A DNA stretch of 64,000 bases from Ascidiaceihabitans sp039975415. GTDB taxonomy: Bacteria > Pseudomonadota > Alphaproteobacteria > Rhodobacterales > Rhodobacteraceae. Numbering within the stretch: position 1 is the stretch's first letter; each line of letters starts with the position of its first letter. This document shows, one piece after another, positions 7,374 through 15,708 of the stretch. The translations under genes and the position numbers were made by a program. The notes beneath the pieces are model-generated. The model worked only from the letters and a program-made list of their open reading frames with translations. It did not search any database and was not told the DNA's origin. Where the stretch lies: the NCBI RefSeq assembly GCF_039975415.1, contig NZ_JBDWHD010000005.1; one strand, written 5' to 3'.

Positions 7374-8426
7374 ATGAAAATGGATCGTGTTTATCTTGAT
7401 CATAACGCGACTACGCCTTTGCGTGTGGAAGCCCGCGCAGCGATGATTGCCGCCATGGATGTTGTTGGCAATCCATCATCGGTTCATGCCGAAGGCCGTG
7501 CGGCCAAATTGTTGGTTGAACGTGCCCGCGTAGAGGTAGCTGATTTGGTCGGTTGTAAGCCCAATCAAGTCATATTTACTGGATCTGCCACTGAAGCCGC
7601 CGCTTTGGCTGCGGCCCAAGCGAACCAGCATGGAGGCGGGTTTTCATCCGCCCAGACAGAACACGATTGCGTTTTGGCATGGCACGATACGGATGCGGGC
7701 TGTTTGCGGGCAGTGTCTGCAGCCAACAGCGAGACGGGGGTTATGCAAGTCGATGGCTGTGTGGTGCCAAGTCCTGATGCCTATTCCGTTTTGTGTGATA
7801 TTACCCAGATGGCTGGCAAAATGCCCGTGCAGTACCGCGATCATCAGACGCCATCCTATATGATCCTGTCTGCACACAAAATCGGTGGTCCCAAAGGTGT
7901 CGGCGCCCTGATCAACTTTACCTCCGAAGATCCGGTTGCGTTGCTTAAGGGCGGCGGACAGGAAATGGGCCGTCGGTCTGGTACTGAAAACATCGTGGGA
8001 ATTGCCGGTTTTGGGGCTGCTGCGACTGCTGCTGGGCGCGATGTGGTGCATGGGCGATGGGAACGGGTTGCGGAACTTAGAAATATTCTAGAAAAGGCCC
8101 TTGAGGCTGCTTCAAAGAAGACTATTTTTGTCGGGAAAGCAGAGACGCGATTGCCCAACACCTCGTGTTTCATAACACCCGGTTGGAAAGGCGAGACGCA
8201 GGTGATGCAAATGGACCTATCCGGTTTTGCCATTTCGGCGGGATCGGCCTGTTCCAGCGGTAAGGTTCGCGCCAGCAAAGTGTTGTTGGCGATGGGGTAT
8301 TCGGATCAAGAGGCTGCCAGCGCGGTGCGTGTGTCGCTGGGTTTGGATACCTCCGAAGATGAAATAATGCGGTTTGCCGATGTGTGGGCCGATAAACTGA
8401 CGAAACACGAGGCGCGTGCGGCTTAG
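7374..8426 (+). CDS. iscS: Cysteine desulfurase, IscS/NifS-type (group I)
   Basis: This 350-residue PLP enzyme removes sulfur from cysteine as a persulfide for Fe-S assembly. It starts YLDHNATTPLRVEAR, has the PLP lysine in SAHKIGGPKG (about residue 164) and the active-site Cys in GSACSSGKV (about residue 291), which marks the group I desulfurases. It is shorter than the ~400-residue E. coli IscS. ATGs at 7374 and 7380 are both possible starts. A second desulfurase of the SufS type is present in the same operon. An Irr-like palindrome lies inside its coding sequence at 8076-8092. Confidence 0.93.
   Translation: MKMDRVYLDHNATTPLRVEARAAMIAAMDVVGNPSSVHAEGRAAKLLVERARVEVADLVGCKPNQVIFTGSATEAAALAAAQANQHGGGFSSAQTEHDCVLAWHDTDAGCLRAVSAANSETGVMQVDGCVVPSPDAYSVLCDITQMAGKMPVQYRDHQTPSYMILSAHKIGGPKGVGALINFTSEDPVALLKGGGQEMGRRSGTENIVGIAGFGAAATAAGRDVVHGRWERVAELRNILEKALEAASKKTIFVGKAETRLPNTSCFITPGWKGETQVMQMDLSGFAISAGSACSSGKVRASKVLLAMGYSDQEAASAVRVSLGLDTSEDEIMRFADVWADKLTKHEARAA
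8076..8092. promoter_or_regulatory. Second ICE-like palindrome inside iscS
   Basis: CTTAGAAATATTCTAGA matches the TTTAGAA-N3-TTCTAAA pattern at 12 of 14 defined positions. It is encoded with AGA and CTA, codons that are otherwise rare in these genes. It lies about 360 bp upstream of sufB. It may be an intragenic Irr site, or a chance match. Confidence 0.4.
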
Positions 8427-8454
8427 GGCCTGACGCCAACGAGAGGAACGCAAA

Positions 8455-9969
8455 ATGGATGTAGTCACGGATGATGTGGTTGTAAAAGACGGCGTAGATC
8501 AAGACACGGTGGATGCGGTCCGCGAGGTGGGCGGCGCCTATAAATACGGCTGGGAAACTGATATCGAGATGGAATATGCCCCCAAAGGGCTAAACACCGA
8601 TATCGTGCGTTTGATTTCAGAAAAGAACGATGAACCCGAATGGATGCTGAACTGGCGGCTCGAAGCCTATGAGCGTTGGTTGACCAAGACCGAACCCGAT
8701 TGGGCGATGGTCGATTACCCCGAGATCGACTTTCAGGATCAATATTACTACGCGCGTCCTAAATCGATGGAGGTCAAGCCGAAGTCTTTGGACGAGGTCG
8801 ACCCCAAGCTGTTGGAAACCTACAAAAAACTTGGCATTCCTTTGAAGGAGCAGGCGCTGCTTGCGGGCGTCGAAGCCCCTGAAGGTGAGCGCAAGGTCGC
8901 TGTGGACGCAGTGTTTGATTCTGTGTCCGTTGGCACGACCTTCAAGGATGAATTGGCCAAAGCGGGCGTGATCTTTTGCTCGATCTCCGAAGCGATCCAA
9001 GAGCATCCTGAGCTGGTCAAGAAATACCTCGGAACCGTCGTTCCAGTGTCGGATAACTATTACGCAACGCTAAACTCTGCTGTCTTTTCCGATGGCTCCT
9101 TTGTCTACGTGCCGCCGGGCGTGCGCTGCCCCATGGAGCTGTCCACATATTTCCGCATCAACGCGGAAAACACTGGCCAGTTTGAGCGCACTTTGATTAT
9201 CGCCGACAAAGGGTCTTACGTGTCCTACCTTGAAGGCTGCACCGCACCGCAGCGCGACATCGCGCAATTGCACGCGGCCGTGGTCGAGATCATCATCGAA
9301 GAAGACGCAGAGGTGAAATATTCCACTGTTCAGAACTGGTACCCCGGTGATGAGAACGGCAAAGGTGGCATCTATAACTTCGTGACCAAACGTGCCGATT
9401 GCCGTGGCGCGCGGTCTAAAGTGATGTGGACGCAGGTCGAAACGGGCTCTGCGGTGACGTGGAAATATCCAAGCTGCATCCTGCGTGGGGAAGATTCACA
9501 GGGCGAGTTCTATTCTATCGCCATCGCCAACAACATGCAGCAGGCCGACACTGGCACCAAAATGATCCACTTGGGCAAAAACACCAAGTCGCGGATCGTG
9601 TCCAAAGGCATCTCGGCGGGCAAGGCGCAGAACACCTATCGTGGGTTGGTGTCGATGCACCCCAAGGCGCAGAACGCGCGGAACTACACGCAGTGTGACT
9701 CGCTTCTGATTGGTGACAAATGTGGGGCGCACACTGTGCCGTATATTGAGGTAAAGAATAACTCGGCCCGGGTTGAACACGAGGCGACCACATCCAAGGT
9801 GGACGACGACCAGCTGTTCTATTGCCGCTCGCGTGGGATGGACGAGGAAGAGGCGGTGGCCTTGGTTGTGAACGGGTTCTGCAAGGATGTGTTGCAGGCG
9901 TTGCCGATGGAATTTGCGATGGAAGCACAGGCTTTGGTGGCGATTTCGTTGGAAGGGTCTGTGGGTTGA
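8455..9969 (+). CDS. sufB: Fe-S cluster assembly scaffold SufB
   Basis: This 504-residue protein is SufB, the scaffold subunit of the SufBC2D complex on which Fe-S clusters form in the cytoplasm. YVPPGVRCPMELSTYFRINA, SYLEGCTAPQR, KYPSCILRGEDSQGEFYSIA and the C-terminal beta-helix segment YCRSRGMDEEEA are all characteristic. The Cys in SCILRG corresponds to the sulfur-accepting region. The gene follows iscS by 28 bp, with GAGAGGAACGCAAA before the ATG. Its TGA overlaps a possible TTG start of the small membrane gene that follows. Confidence 0.97.
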   Translation: MDVVTDDVVVKDGVDQDTVDAVREVGGAYKYGWETDIEMEYAPKGLNTDIVRLISEKNDEPEWMLNWRLEAYERWLTKTEPDWAMVDYPEIDFQDQYYYARPKSMEVKPKSLDEVDPKLLETYKKLGIPLKEQALLAGVEAPEGERKVAVDAVFDSVSVGTTFKDELAKAGVIFCSISEAIQEHPELVKKYLGTVVPVSDNYYATLNSAVFSDGSFVYVPPGVRCPMELSTYFRINAENTGQFERTLIIADKGSYVSYLEGCTAPQRDIAQLHAAVVEIIIEEDAEVKYSTVQNWYPGDENGKGGIYNFVTKRADCRGARSKVMWTQVETGSAVTWKYPSCILRGEDSQGEFYSIAIANNMQQADTGTKMIHLGKNTKSRIVSKGISAGKAQNTYRGLVSMHPKAQNARNYTQCDSLLIGDKCGAHTVPYIEVKNNSARVEHEATTSKVDDDQLFYCRSRGMDEEEAVALVVNGFCKDVLQALPMEFAMEAQALVAISLEGSVG

Positions 9970-10301
9970 TTGCAGGGTTGCTCTTTGCTGGGTACTTGGC
10001 GGTGATGGGGCTATTCTTGTCCGTTATTGGCCCAAGGTTTGCCGGTTGGCTCGTATCAGCCAGGTCGTGCGAAGCGGCCAAAGAGCAGACAGCTTCCGTG
10101 ATTTCAGGTGTGAACCTTGCACTGTTTGCACTTGTTTCGCTAGGTTTTGGTGGAATTGGCAAAGCTGTATTCGGGTCTGAGTATTTTACAGATGGGCAAT
10201 TTTTATTTGGCGCAGGCTTGTTTGTGATCGGTGCTGTTATCACTGCCCTCGCGTTGAAGCGGATTATTCCAAGTATGATGAACGAAAAGGCAGATCTATG
10301 A
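9966..10301 (+). CDS. Small unknown membrane protein
   Basis: This hydrophobic protein of about 111 residues has three likely membrane helices (LIAGLLFAGYLAVMGLFLSV, NLALFALVSLGFGGIG, LFGAGLFVIGAVITALAL). I place the start at a TTG (9966) that overlaps the sufB stop and is preceded by GGAAGG. An ATG at 10005 would shorten the first helix. It ends with an ATGA overlap onto the YbjQ gene. I do not recognise a characterised family, and it is not a known Suf component. Confidence 0.7.
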   Translation: MIAGLLFAGYLAVMGLFLSVIGPRFAGWLVSARSCEAAKEQTASVISGVNLALFALVSLGFGGIGKAVFGSEYFTDGQFLFGAGLFVIGAVITALALKRIIPSMMNEKADL

Positions 10302-10612
10302 TCCTAACAACAACCCAATCCATCGAAGGCCACCCCATCGCTGCCTACAAAGGCATCGTTGTGGGCGAGGCGATCATGGGCGCGAATGTCGTTCGTGATT
10401 TCTTTGCGGGGATCACCGATATCGTGGGCGGTCGATCAGGCGCCTACGAATCCAAACTGCAAGACGCCCGCGAAACCGCGATGCGTGAACTGGAAGAACG
10501 CGCACGGGCCGCGGGTGGCGATGCAGTGGTCGGGGTCGATCTGGATTACGAAGTTGTGGGCGACAGCATGTTGATGGTTTCGGCCTCTGGCACAGCGGTC
10601 GTTATTGGCTGA
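10298..10612 (+). CDS. YbjQ/UPF0145 family protein
   Basis: This 104-residue protein matches the YbjQ family. It starts ILTTTQSIEGHPIAAYKGIVVGEAI and contains GGRSGAYESKLQDARETAMRELEERARAAGGDAVVGVDLDY. The fold is a small oligomeric beta-rich barrel, sometimes annotated as a putative heavy-metal-binding domain, without proven function. It overlaps the preceding membrane gene by 4 bp (ATGA) and sits between sufB and sufC, so it is probably cotranscribed with the Suf machinery. Confidence 0.9.
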   Translation: MILTTTQSIEGHPIAAYKGIVVGEAIMGANVVRDFFAGITDIVGGRSGAYESKLQDARETAMRELEERARAAGGDAVVGVDLDYEVVGDSMLMVSASGTAVVIG

Positions 10613-10717
10613 TGGGGCAGGTGGAACGTCATAACACTTCCCAACGGGTGTCCCATTGTGGTCACGATGTTGCGGCAGGTGTGAACCATATTTTAAATGG
10701 TTCAAAGGCAATTTTCT

Positions 10718-11197
10718 ATGGCATATCAAGATTTTCACGACCGCGTTCGCAAACTGGATCTTCCGTTCACGCCAAAGCCGTTGGCCATCGGGAAACGTAC
10801 GCAATCAGGGCTGGCGGAAAGCGCCAAACATCACATTTCATTCACCACAGCAATGGTAATTGGCGTGATGGCTGTGGTGTTTACACGCTTTGTAACGATG
10901 GCGTTCTTCGGGATACCAACCACCGCGAGCCTGCAAAACATGTTTGCAATGCTGGAAACGGCAGGGGCCGTTCTATGTGTCGTCGCGGTGCGCATTCCGT
11001 TGAAAGAACACCACAAAGACGTGTTGGCGTCGCATCTGATCGGGGTCTTGGTCACGCTGTTCATGATGCACAATTTCGTTCATTCAAATCCGGACCTTTG
11101 GGTTCAAGTCTTTGGCGTACCGTGGGTCGATCACGTGCTGGCAACCACGCAGGCCGGATCAGTTCAGATCGGTACAATCAGCCTAAGTCTGCTGTAA
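10718..11197 (+). CDS. Unknown membrane protein between sufB and sufC
   Basis: This protein of about 159 residues starts MAYQDFHDRVRKLDLPF. It has hydrophilic ends and two to four membrane helices (TTAMVIGVMAVVFTRFVTMAFF, MLETAGAVLCVVAVRI, LIGVLVTLFMMHNFV). I chose the ATG at 10718. The ATG at 10697 is in frame, but its context is no better. I do not recognise the family. It is the third non-Suf gene in the sufB-sufC gap, and 167 bp of non-coding DNA follow it before sufC. Confidence 0.72.
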   Translation: MAYQDFHDRVRKLDLPFTPKPLAIGKRTQSGLAESAKHHISFTTAMVIGVMAVVFTRFVTMAFFGIPTTASLQNMFAMLETAGAVLCVVAVRIPLKEHHKDVLASHLIGVLVTLFMMHNFVHSNPDLWVQVFGVPWVDHVLATTQAGSVQIGTISLSLL

Positions 11198-11364
11198 TAT
11201 CACCTCAAACAGCCGCTGCCCTTCGCAGTGCGCCCTTTTTTCGACAAGCGCTGGATCGTTTCCGGCGCTTTCGCCGTGTCCGCACAGCACCCGAACATTG
11301 CTGCATTTCGGTTGAAATGCACCCAAATCACACCGCGTAAAGCGCTGCACTTAAAGGTAATAAA

Positions 11365-12120
11365 ATGCTGAAAATCAAAGACCTGCACGTCAAACTTGAA
11401 GAAGAAGATAAGCAAATCCTCAAAGGGGTGAACCTTGAGGTCGAGGCGGGCAAAGTCCACGCGATTATGGGGCCAAACGGCTCAGGCAAATCCACTTTGT
11501 CTTATGTTCTGTCCGGTCGTGACGGCTATGAAGTGACAGGCGGAGATGCGCATTTGGGCGACGTCGATTTGCTGGACATCGACCCCGAAGAACGCGCGGC
11601 CGCCGGTTTGTTTCTAGCGTTCCAATACCCTGTCGAAATTCCGGGTGTTGGCAATATGACTTTCCTGCGTACCGCTGTGAATGCACAGCGTAAGGCCCGC
11701 GGCGAGGAAGAAATGAGCGCTGCTGAATTCCTGAAAGTCGTGCGCGCCAAGGCCAAAACGCTGAAGATTGACGCCGACATGCTGAAACGCCCCGTCAATG
11801 TGGGATTCTCGGGCGGCGAGAAAAAGCGCAATGAAATTCTGCAAATGGCGATGCTTGAACCAAAGATGTGCATCCTCGATGAAACGGATTCGGGTTTGGA
11901 CGTTGATGCTATGAAACTGGTGGCTGAGGGCGTGAACGCGCTGCGCGACGAAGGCCGTGGTTTTCTGGTTATCACGCACTACCAACGCCTGTTGGATCAC
12001 ATCAAACCCGATGTCGTGCACATCATGGCGGATGGTCGCATTGTGAAAACCGGTGGCCCTGAACTGGCTTTGGAAGTTGAAAACAACGGCTACGCCGATA
12101 TTCTGGCTGAGGTGGCATAA
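11365..12120 (+). CDS. sufC: Fe-S assembly ATPase SufC
   Basis: This 251-residue ABC-type ATPase powers the SufBCD complex. Walker A is GPNGSGKSTL (residues 36-45), the signature motif is SGGEKKRNEI, and Walker B is CILDETDSGLD, the specific SufC wording. There are no membrane segments, consistent with its role as a soluble ATPase. Its TAA overlaps the sufD ATG by one base (TAATG), which implies translational coupling of the two partner subunits. AAAGGTAATAAA precedes the ATG. Confidence 0.97.
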   Translation: MLKIKDLHVKLEEEDKQILKGVNLEVEAGKVHAIMGPNGSGKSTLSYVLSGRDGYEVTGGDAHLGDVDLLDIDPEERAAAGLFLAFQYPVEIPGVGNMTFLRTAVNAQRKARGEEEMSAAEFLKVVRAKAKTLKIDADMLKRPVNVGFSGGEKKRNEILQMAMLEPKMCILDETDSGLDVDAMKLVAEGVNALRDEGRGFLVITHYQRLLDHIKPDVVHIMADGRIVKTGGPELALEVENNGYADILAEVA

Positions 12121-13400
12121 TGGCGGCCCCTGCACAACAAACCACAAGCACCGAGGCGCGGCTTGCCACGTTGACCCTGCCAAAGGGTGGCTGGTCGGAC
12201 GCGGCGCGCACGGACGCTTTGGCGCGGGTTCAGTCCATGGGTCTGCCCGGGCGGCGCGATGAATACTGGAAGTACACGCGCCCCGACACGCTTGTTCAGG
12301 CTGATGTTGTACCTGCGGCTGTCTTTCACACCGATGAAACACCCGTTTTTGCAGACATTGACAGCTTGAAAATTGTTTTTGTAGACGGCGTTTTTGACGC
12401 GGACGCCTCTGACGACTTTGCCCTTGAGGGGCTGACAATTGAACGGCTGGCCGAAGCACACGCAGACATTCACTGGGCGCGTGATCTCTATGGAACATTG
12501 GAAGCCAACGGGCAAAAGCCTGTGGAACGTCCTTTGGCTGCTTTGAACACAGCCTTTGCCAGCGATGGTGTGTTGATCCATGTTACAAGACAAGTCGATA
12601 AGCCTATCGCATTGGTATATTTGCACAAATCGGAAAACTCGGACGCGATTTTGCACCATGTTGTGAAAGTTGATGCAGGGGCCAGCGTGACTGTTTTGGA
12701 AAATGGTCCAGCGGCTGCTCGGTTCAACAAAGTGATGGAAGTGGACGTCGCAGACGGTGCCGCCTTCCATCATGTGCGCGCACAGGGCCGTGACCATGAA
12801 CGCCGTGCGGCCACGCATATCTTTGCCCGTCTCGGATCGGAAAGTACGTTCAAATCGTTCACTTTGACCGCTAACGGTGTGATGACGCGCAACGAATGCA
12901 TCATCGAGTTGAACGGTGACGATGCTAACGCAACGGTCGCGGGTGCATGTGTCGGGGACGGCGATTTCCACCACGATGACACGGTGTTTATCACCCACGA
13001 CGCAGTGAATTGCGAAAGCCGCCAGGTGTTCAAGAAAGTGCTGCGCAATGGCGCCACCGGCGTTTTTCAGGGCAAGATTTTGGTCAAAGAAGGTGCCCAG
13101 AAAACCGATGGCTACCAAATCAGCCAATCGCTGCTTCTGGACGGGGACAGCCAGTTTCTGGCCAAACCAGAGCTTGAGATTTATGCCGACGACGTGGCCT
13201 GTTCGCACGGATCGACGTCTGGTGCGATTGACGAGACAGCTTTGTTTTACTTGCGGTCCCGCGGTGTACCCCAAGCCGAAGCCACCGATCTGTTGACGTT
13301 GTCCTTTCTGGCCGAGGCCGTCGAGGAAATCGAAAACGAAGCTTTGCGCGAAGAAATCAACGGCCGTCTTGCGTCTTGGCTGGAGCGTCGTCGCAGCTGA
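12120..13400 (+). CDS. sufD: Fe-S assembly protein SufD
   Basis: This 426-residue protein is SufD, the paralogue of SufB in the SufBC2D scaffold. It begins with a family-typical helical N-terminal part (LPGRRDEYWKYTRPD at about residues 43-57). The conserved beta-helix part contains ILVKEGAQKTDGYQISQSLLL, DDVACSHGSTSGAIDETALFYLRSRG and the trailing LTLSFLAEAVEEI. The His in ACSHGST is the conserved SufD cluster-binding residue. It overlaps sufC by one base and the next gene by one base (TGATG). Confidence 0.96.
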   Translation: MAAPAQQTTSTEARLATLTLPKGGWSDAARTDALARVQSMGLPGRRDEYWKYTRPDTLVQADVVPAAVFHTDETPVFADIDSLKIVFVDGVFDADASDDFALEGLTIERLAEAHADIHWARDLYGTLEANGQKPVERPLAALNTAFASDGVLIHVTRQVDKPIALVYLHKSENSDAILHHVVKVDAGASVTVLENGPAAARFNKVMEVDVADGAAFHHVRAQGRDHERRAATHIFARLGSESTFKSFTLTANGVMTRNECIIELNGDDANATVAGACVGDGDFHHDDTVFITHDAVNCESRQVFKKVLRNGATGVFQGKILVKEGAQKTDGYQISQSLLLDGDSQFLAKPELEIYADDVACSHGSTSGAIDETALFYLRSRGVPQAEATDLLTLSFLAEAVEEIENEALREEINGRLASWLERRRS

Positions 13401-13888
13401 TGGGTGTCAGCACCAATATTGTGGCAACCTACAAAGGGCCCGCGCGTGTTGTGCGTGGGCTTTTGGCGATGGGGCCCCGTGAAGACAGGGCCTTGGCCTA
13501 TTTGATGGCAGCCTGCGTGATCACCTTTATTGCGCAACTGCCCCGATTGGCGAGACAGGCCCATATCGAAGGGCTCGAACTGAATATGCTGCTTGGCGCA
13601 TCGCTTATGGCTTGGGTCTTTATTGCCCCTTTGATGCTGTATATTCTGGCGGGGCTTGCCCGTGGTGTTGGCATGGTTTTGCGCGGCAACGGCACAGGGT
13701 ACGGTGCGCGACTGGCGCTGTTTTGGGCGATGCTTGCGACCAGCCCTTTGTTGCTGCTGCATGGGCTTGTCGCAGGGTTTATCGGACCGGGTCTTGAGCT
13801 GCAAATCGTTGGATTGATTTGGTTTTTATGCTTTGCATGGTTCTGGATCGCAGGCAGCCTCGCACAGGAGCGGCGCAATGTTGAATGA
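13400..13888 (+). CDS. Yip1-like integral membrane protein (first of a pair)
   Basis: This 162-residue protein has about four membrane helices (ALAYLMAACVITFIAQL, LLGASLMAWVFIAPLMLYILAG, LALFWAMLATSPLLLLHGLVAGFIG, IVGLIWFLCFAWFWIAGSLA). It fits the Yip1/YIF1-like domain proteins often found in Rhodobacteraceae suf operons. The ATG at 13400 overlaps the sufD TGA. Its 3' end overlaps the second Yip1-like gene by 11 bp. A role in Fe-S assembly is suggested by position only. Confidence 0.8.
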   Translation: MGVSTNIVATYKGPARVVRGLLAMGPREDRALAYLMAACVITFIAQLPRLARQAHIEGLELNMLLGASLMAWVFIAPLMLYILAGLARGVGMVLRGNGTGYGARLALFWAMLATSPLLLLHGLVAGFIGPGLELQIVGLIWFLCFAWFWIAGSLAQERRNVE

Positions 13889-14483
13889 TGTGAATTGGGG
13901 GGCTTTGGTTGCACAAAGCCTGCGCAGACCTGCGCAAGCGGCACAGGTCGTTCTGTCATGGAATTTGCCACGCGATGCCCTTTGGACGGCGATGGCGCTG
14001 GTCACCTTGTGCAACGCCGTTTTGATGTATGTGACCAACATTGTCACACCCCCTTTGCCGCCTGAATTGGCAGCGCAAGCCATCCCGTTTCCAGCGTGGA
14101 TGTTCAGCCCGCTTACGGCTTTTGTATTTTTGGCCGGATCATTGGTGGTCACGGTGCATGTTCTGCACTGGTTAAGCTCGTTGTTGGGCGGACCGGGGGG
14201 GCTAAACGAGATGTTGGCATTGTTGACGTGGCTGCAGGCATTGCGTGCCGTGGCCCAGTTTGTGTTTTTGGTCTTGCTGATTGCGGTGCCCGGGCTTGAG
14301 GGGTTGTTTAACCTTGCCGTAGCCGTCATGAGCATGTGGTTGCTGGTGGTTTTTGTGAACGAAGCCTCCGGATTACAATCCAAATTCAAAGCGGTTGGCG
14401 TTTTGCTGACTGCAGCTGTGGGCATCATTGTGGGCCTGAGTTTTCTAATCACACTGACCGGCTTTGCCGCGATAGGGGTGTAG
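13878..14483 (+). CDS. Yip1-like integral membrane protein (second of a pair)
   Basis: This 201-residue protein has an N-terminal soluble stretch (MLNDVNWGALVAQSLRRPAQAAQ) and about five membrane helices, as in Yip1 domain proteins. The ATG at 13878 is preceded by GGAGCGGCGCA and lies inside the end of the preceding gene. The two proteins are similar in topology and may form a heteromeric pair. The gene is followed after 4 bp by sufS, so both are in the middle of the Suf operon. Confidence 0.82.
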   Translation: MLNDVNWGALVAQSLRRPAQAAQVVLSWNLPRDALWTAMALVTLCNAVLMYVTNIVTPPLPPELAAQAIPFPAWMFSPLTAFVFLAGSLVVTVHVLHWLSSLLGGPGGLNEMLALLTWLQALRAVAQFVFLVLLIAVPGLEGLFNLAVAVMSMWLLVVFVNEASGLQSKFKAVGVLLTAAVGIIVGLSFLITLTGFAAIGV

Positions 14484-14487
14484 TTTC

Positions 14488-15708
14488 ATGTATGATGTGA
14501 ACGCAATTCGTGCCGATTTTCCGATTTTGTCGCGTGAAGTGAACGGCAAGCCGTTGGTGTATCTCGACAATGGGGCCTCTGCGCAAAAACCGCAGGTCGT
14601 TATCGACGCCATCACACGCGCCTATTCCGAAGAATACGCCAATGTGCACCGTGGTCTGCATTTTCTGTCCAACCTTGCGACGGACAACTACGAAGGTGTC
14701 CGCGCCAAGATTGCACGGTTCCTGAACGCCAAATCCGAAGACGAAATCGTGTTTAATTCCGGCACCACCGAAGGCATCAATATGGTGGCTTACAGCTGGG
14801 CGATGCCAAACATGAAAGCCGGCGACGAAATTATTTTGTCGGTCATGGAACACCACGCCAACATCGTCCCCTGGCATTTTTTGCGTGAACGCATGGGGGT
14901 GGTTTTGAAGTGGGTGGATGTGGACAGCACCGGCGCGTTAGACCCGCAGGCCGTTTTGGATGCAATCACCGACAAGACAAAATTGATCGCTGTCACCCAT
15001 ATGTCCAACGTGCTTGGAACCAAAGTTGATGTGAAATCCATCTGCGCGGGTGCGCACGAAAAAGATGTGGCCGTTTTGGTCGATGGATCGCAAGCGGCAG
15101 TGCATTTGCCGGTGGATGTGCAGGACATTGGCGCGGATTTCTACGCCATTACGGGTCACAAGCTATACGGGCCGTCCGGATCCGGTGCTATTCATATAAA
15201 GCCCGAACGCTTTGCCGAAATGCGCCCGTTCATCGGCGGGGGCGATATGATCCGCGAAGTCGCAAAGGACGGTGTGATTTACAACGATGCGCCGATGAAA
15301 TTCGAAGCAGGTACACCCGGTATCGTGCAAATGATCGGGCTTGGCGTGGCCGTTGATTACATGATGGGGCACGGCATGGATGCGATTGCGGCCCATGAAG
15401 ACAGCTTGCGCGACTATGCGGTGGCAAAGCTGAACGGGTTAAATTGGGTTCAGGTGCAGGGCACAACCCCCGACAAAGGCGCAATTTTTTCCTTTACGAT
15501 TGACGGTGCCGCACACGCGCATGACATTTCAACGATCCTCGACAAACGGGGCGTGGCCGTGCGCGCGGGTCAGCATTGCACTGGACCACTGATGGAGCAC
15601 ATGGGGCTTAACGCGACCTGCCGCGCGTCCTTTGGGATGTACAACACAACCGATGAAGTCGATGTGTGGCTTGATGCACTGGAGCTGGCCCACGAGCTAT
15701 TTGCGTGA
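14488..15708 (+). CDS. sufS: Cysteine desulfurase SufS (group II)
   Basis: This 406-residue group II cysteine desulfurase donates sulfur to the SufBCD scaffold. It has the N-terminal YLDNGASAQKPQVVID, the PLP lysine in ITGHKLYGPSG (about residue 225) and the catalytic Cys in RAGQHCTGPLM (about residue 363). Group II enzymes normally need an activator such as SufE or SufU, and neither is encoded nearby. Its last 12 bp overlap the convergent M48 protease gene, so no terminator separates them. Confidence 0.96.
   Translation: MYDVNAIRADFPILSREVNGKPLVYLDNGASAQKPQVVIDAITRAYSEEYANVHRGLHFLSNLATDNYEGVRAKIARFLNAKSEDEIVFNSGTTEGINMVAYSWAMPNMKAGDEIILSVMEHHANIVPWHFLRERMGVVLKWVDVDSTGALDPQAVLDAITDKTKLIAVTHMSNVLGTKVDVKSICAGAHEKDVAVLVDGSQAAVHLPVDVQDIGADFYAITGHKLYGPSGSGAIHIKPERFAEMRPFIGGGDMIREVAKDGVIYNDAPMKFEAGTPGIVQMIGLGVAVDYMMGHGMDAIAAHEDSLRDYAVAKLNGLNWVQVQGTTPDKGAIFSFTIDGAAHAHDISTILDKRGVAVRAGQHCTGPLMEHMGLNATCRASFGMYNTTDEVDVWLDALELAHELFA

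Noticed and set aside
12090..13274. 394-codon open frame on the minus strand opposite sufD
   Set aside because: It lies entirely within sufD, has no recognisable domains and reads like a reverse-frame shadow of a GC-biased gene; sufD has clear family motifs.
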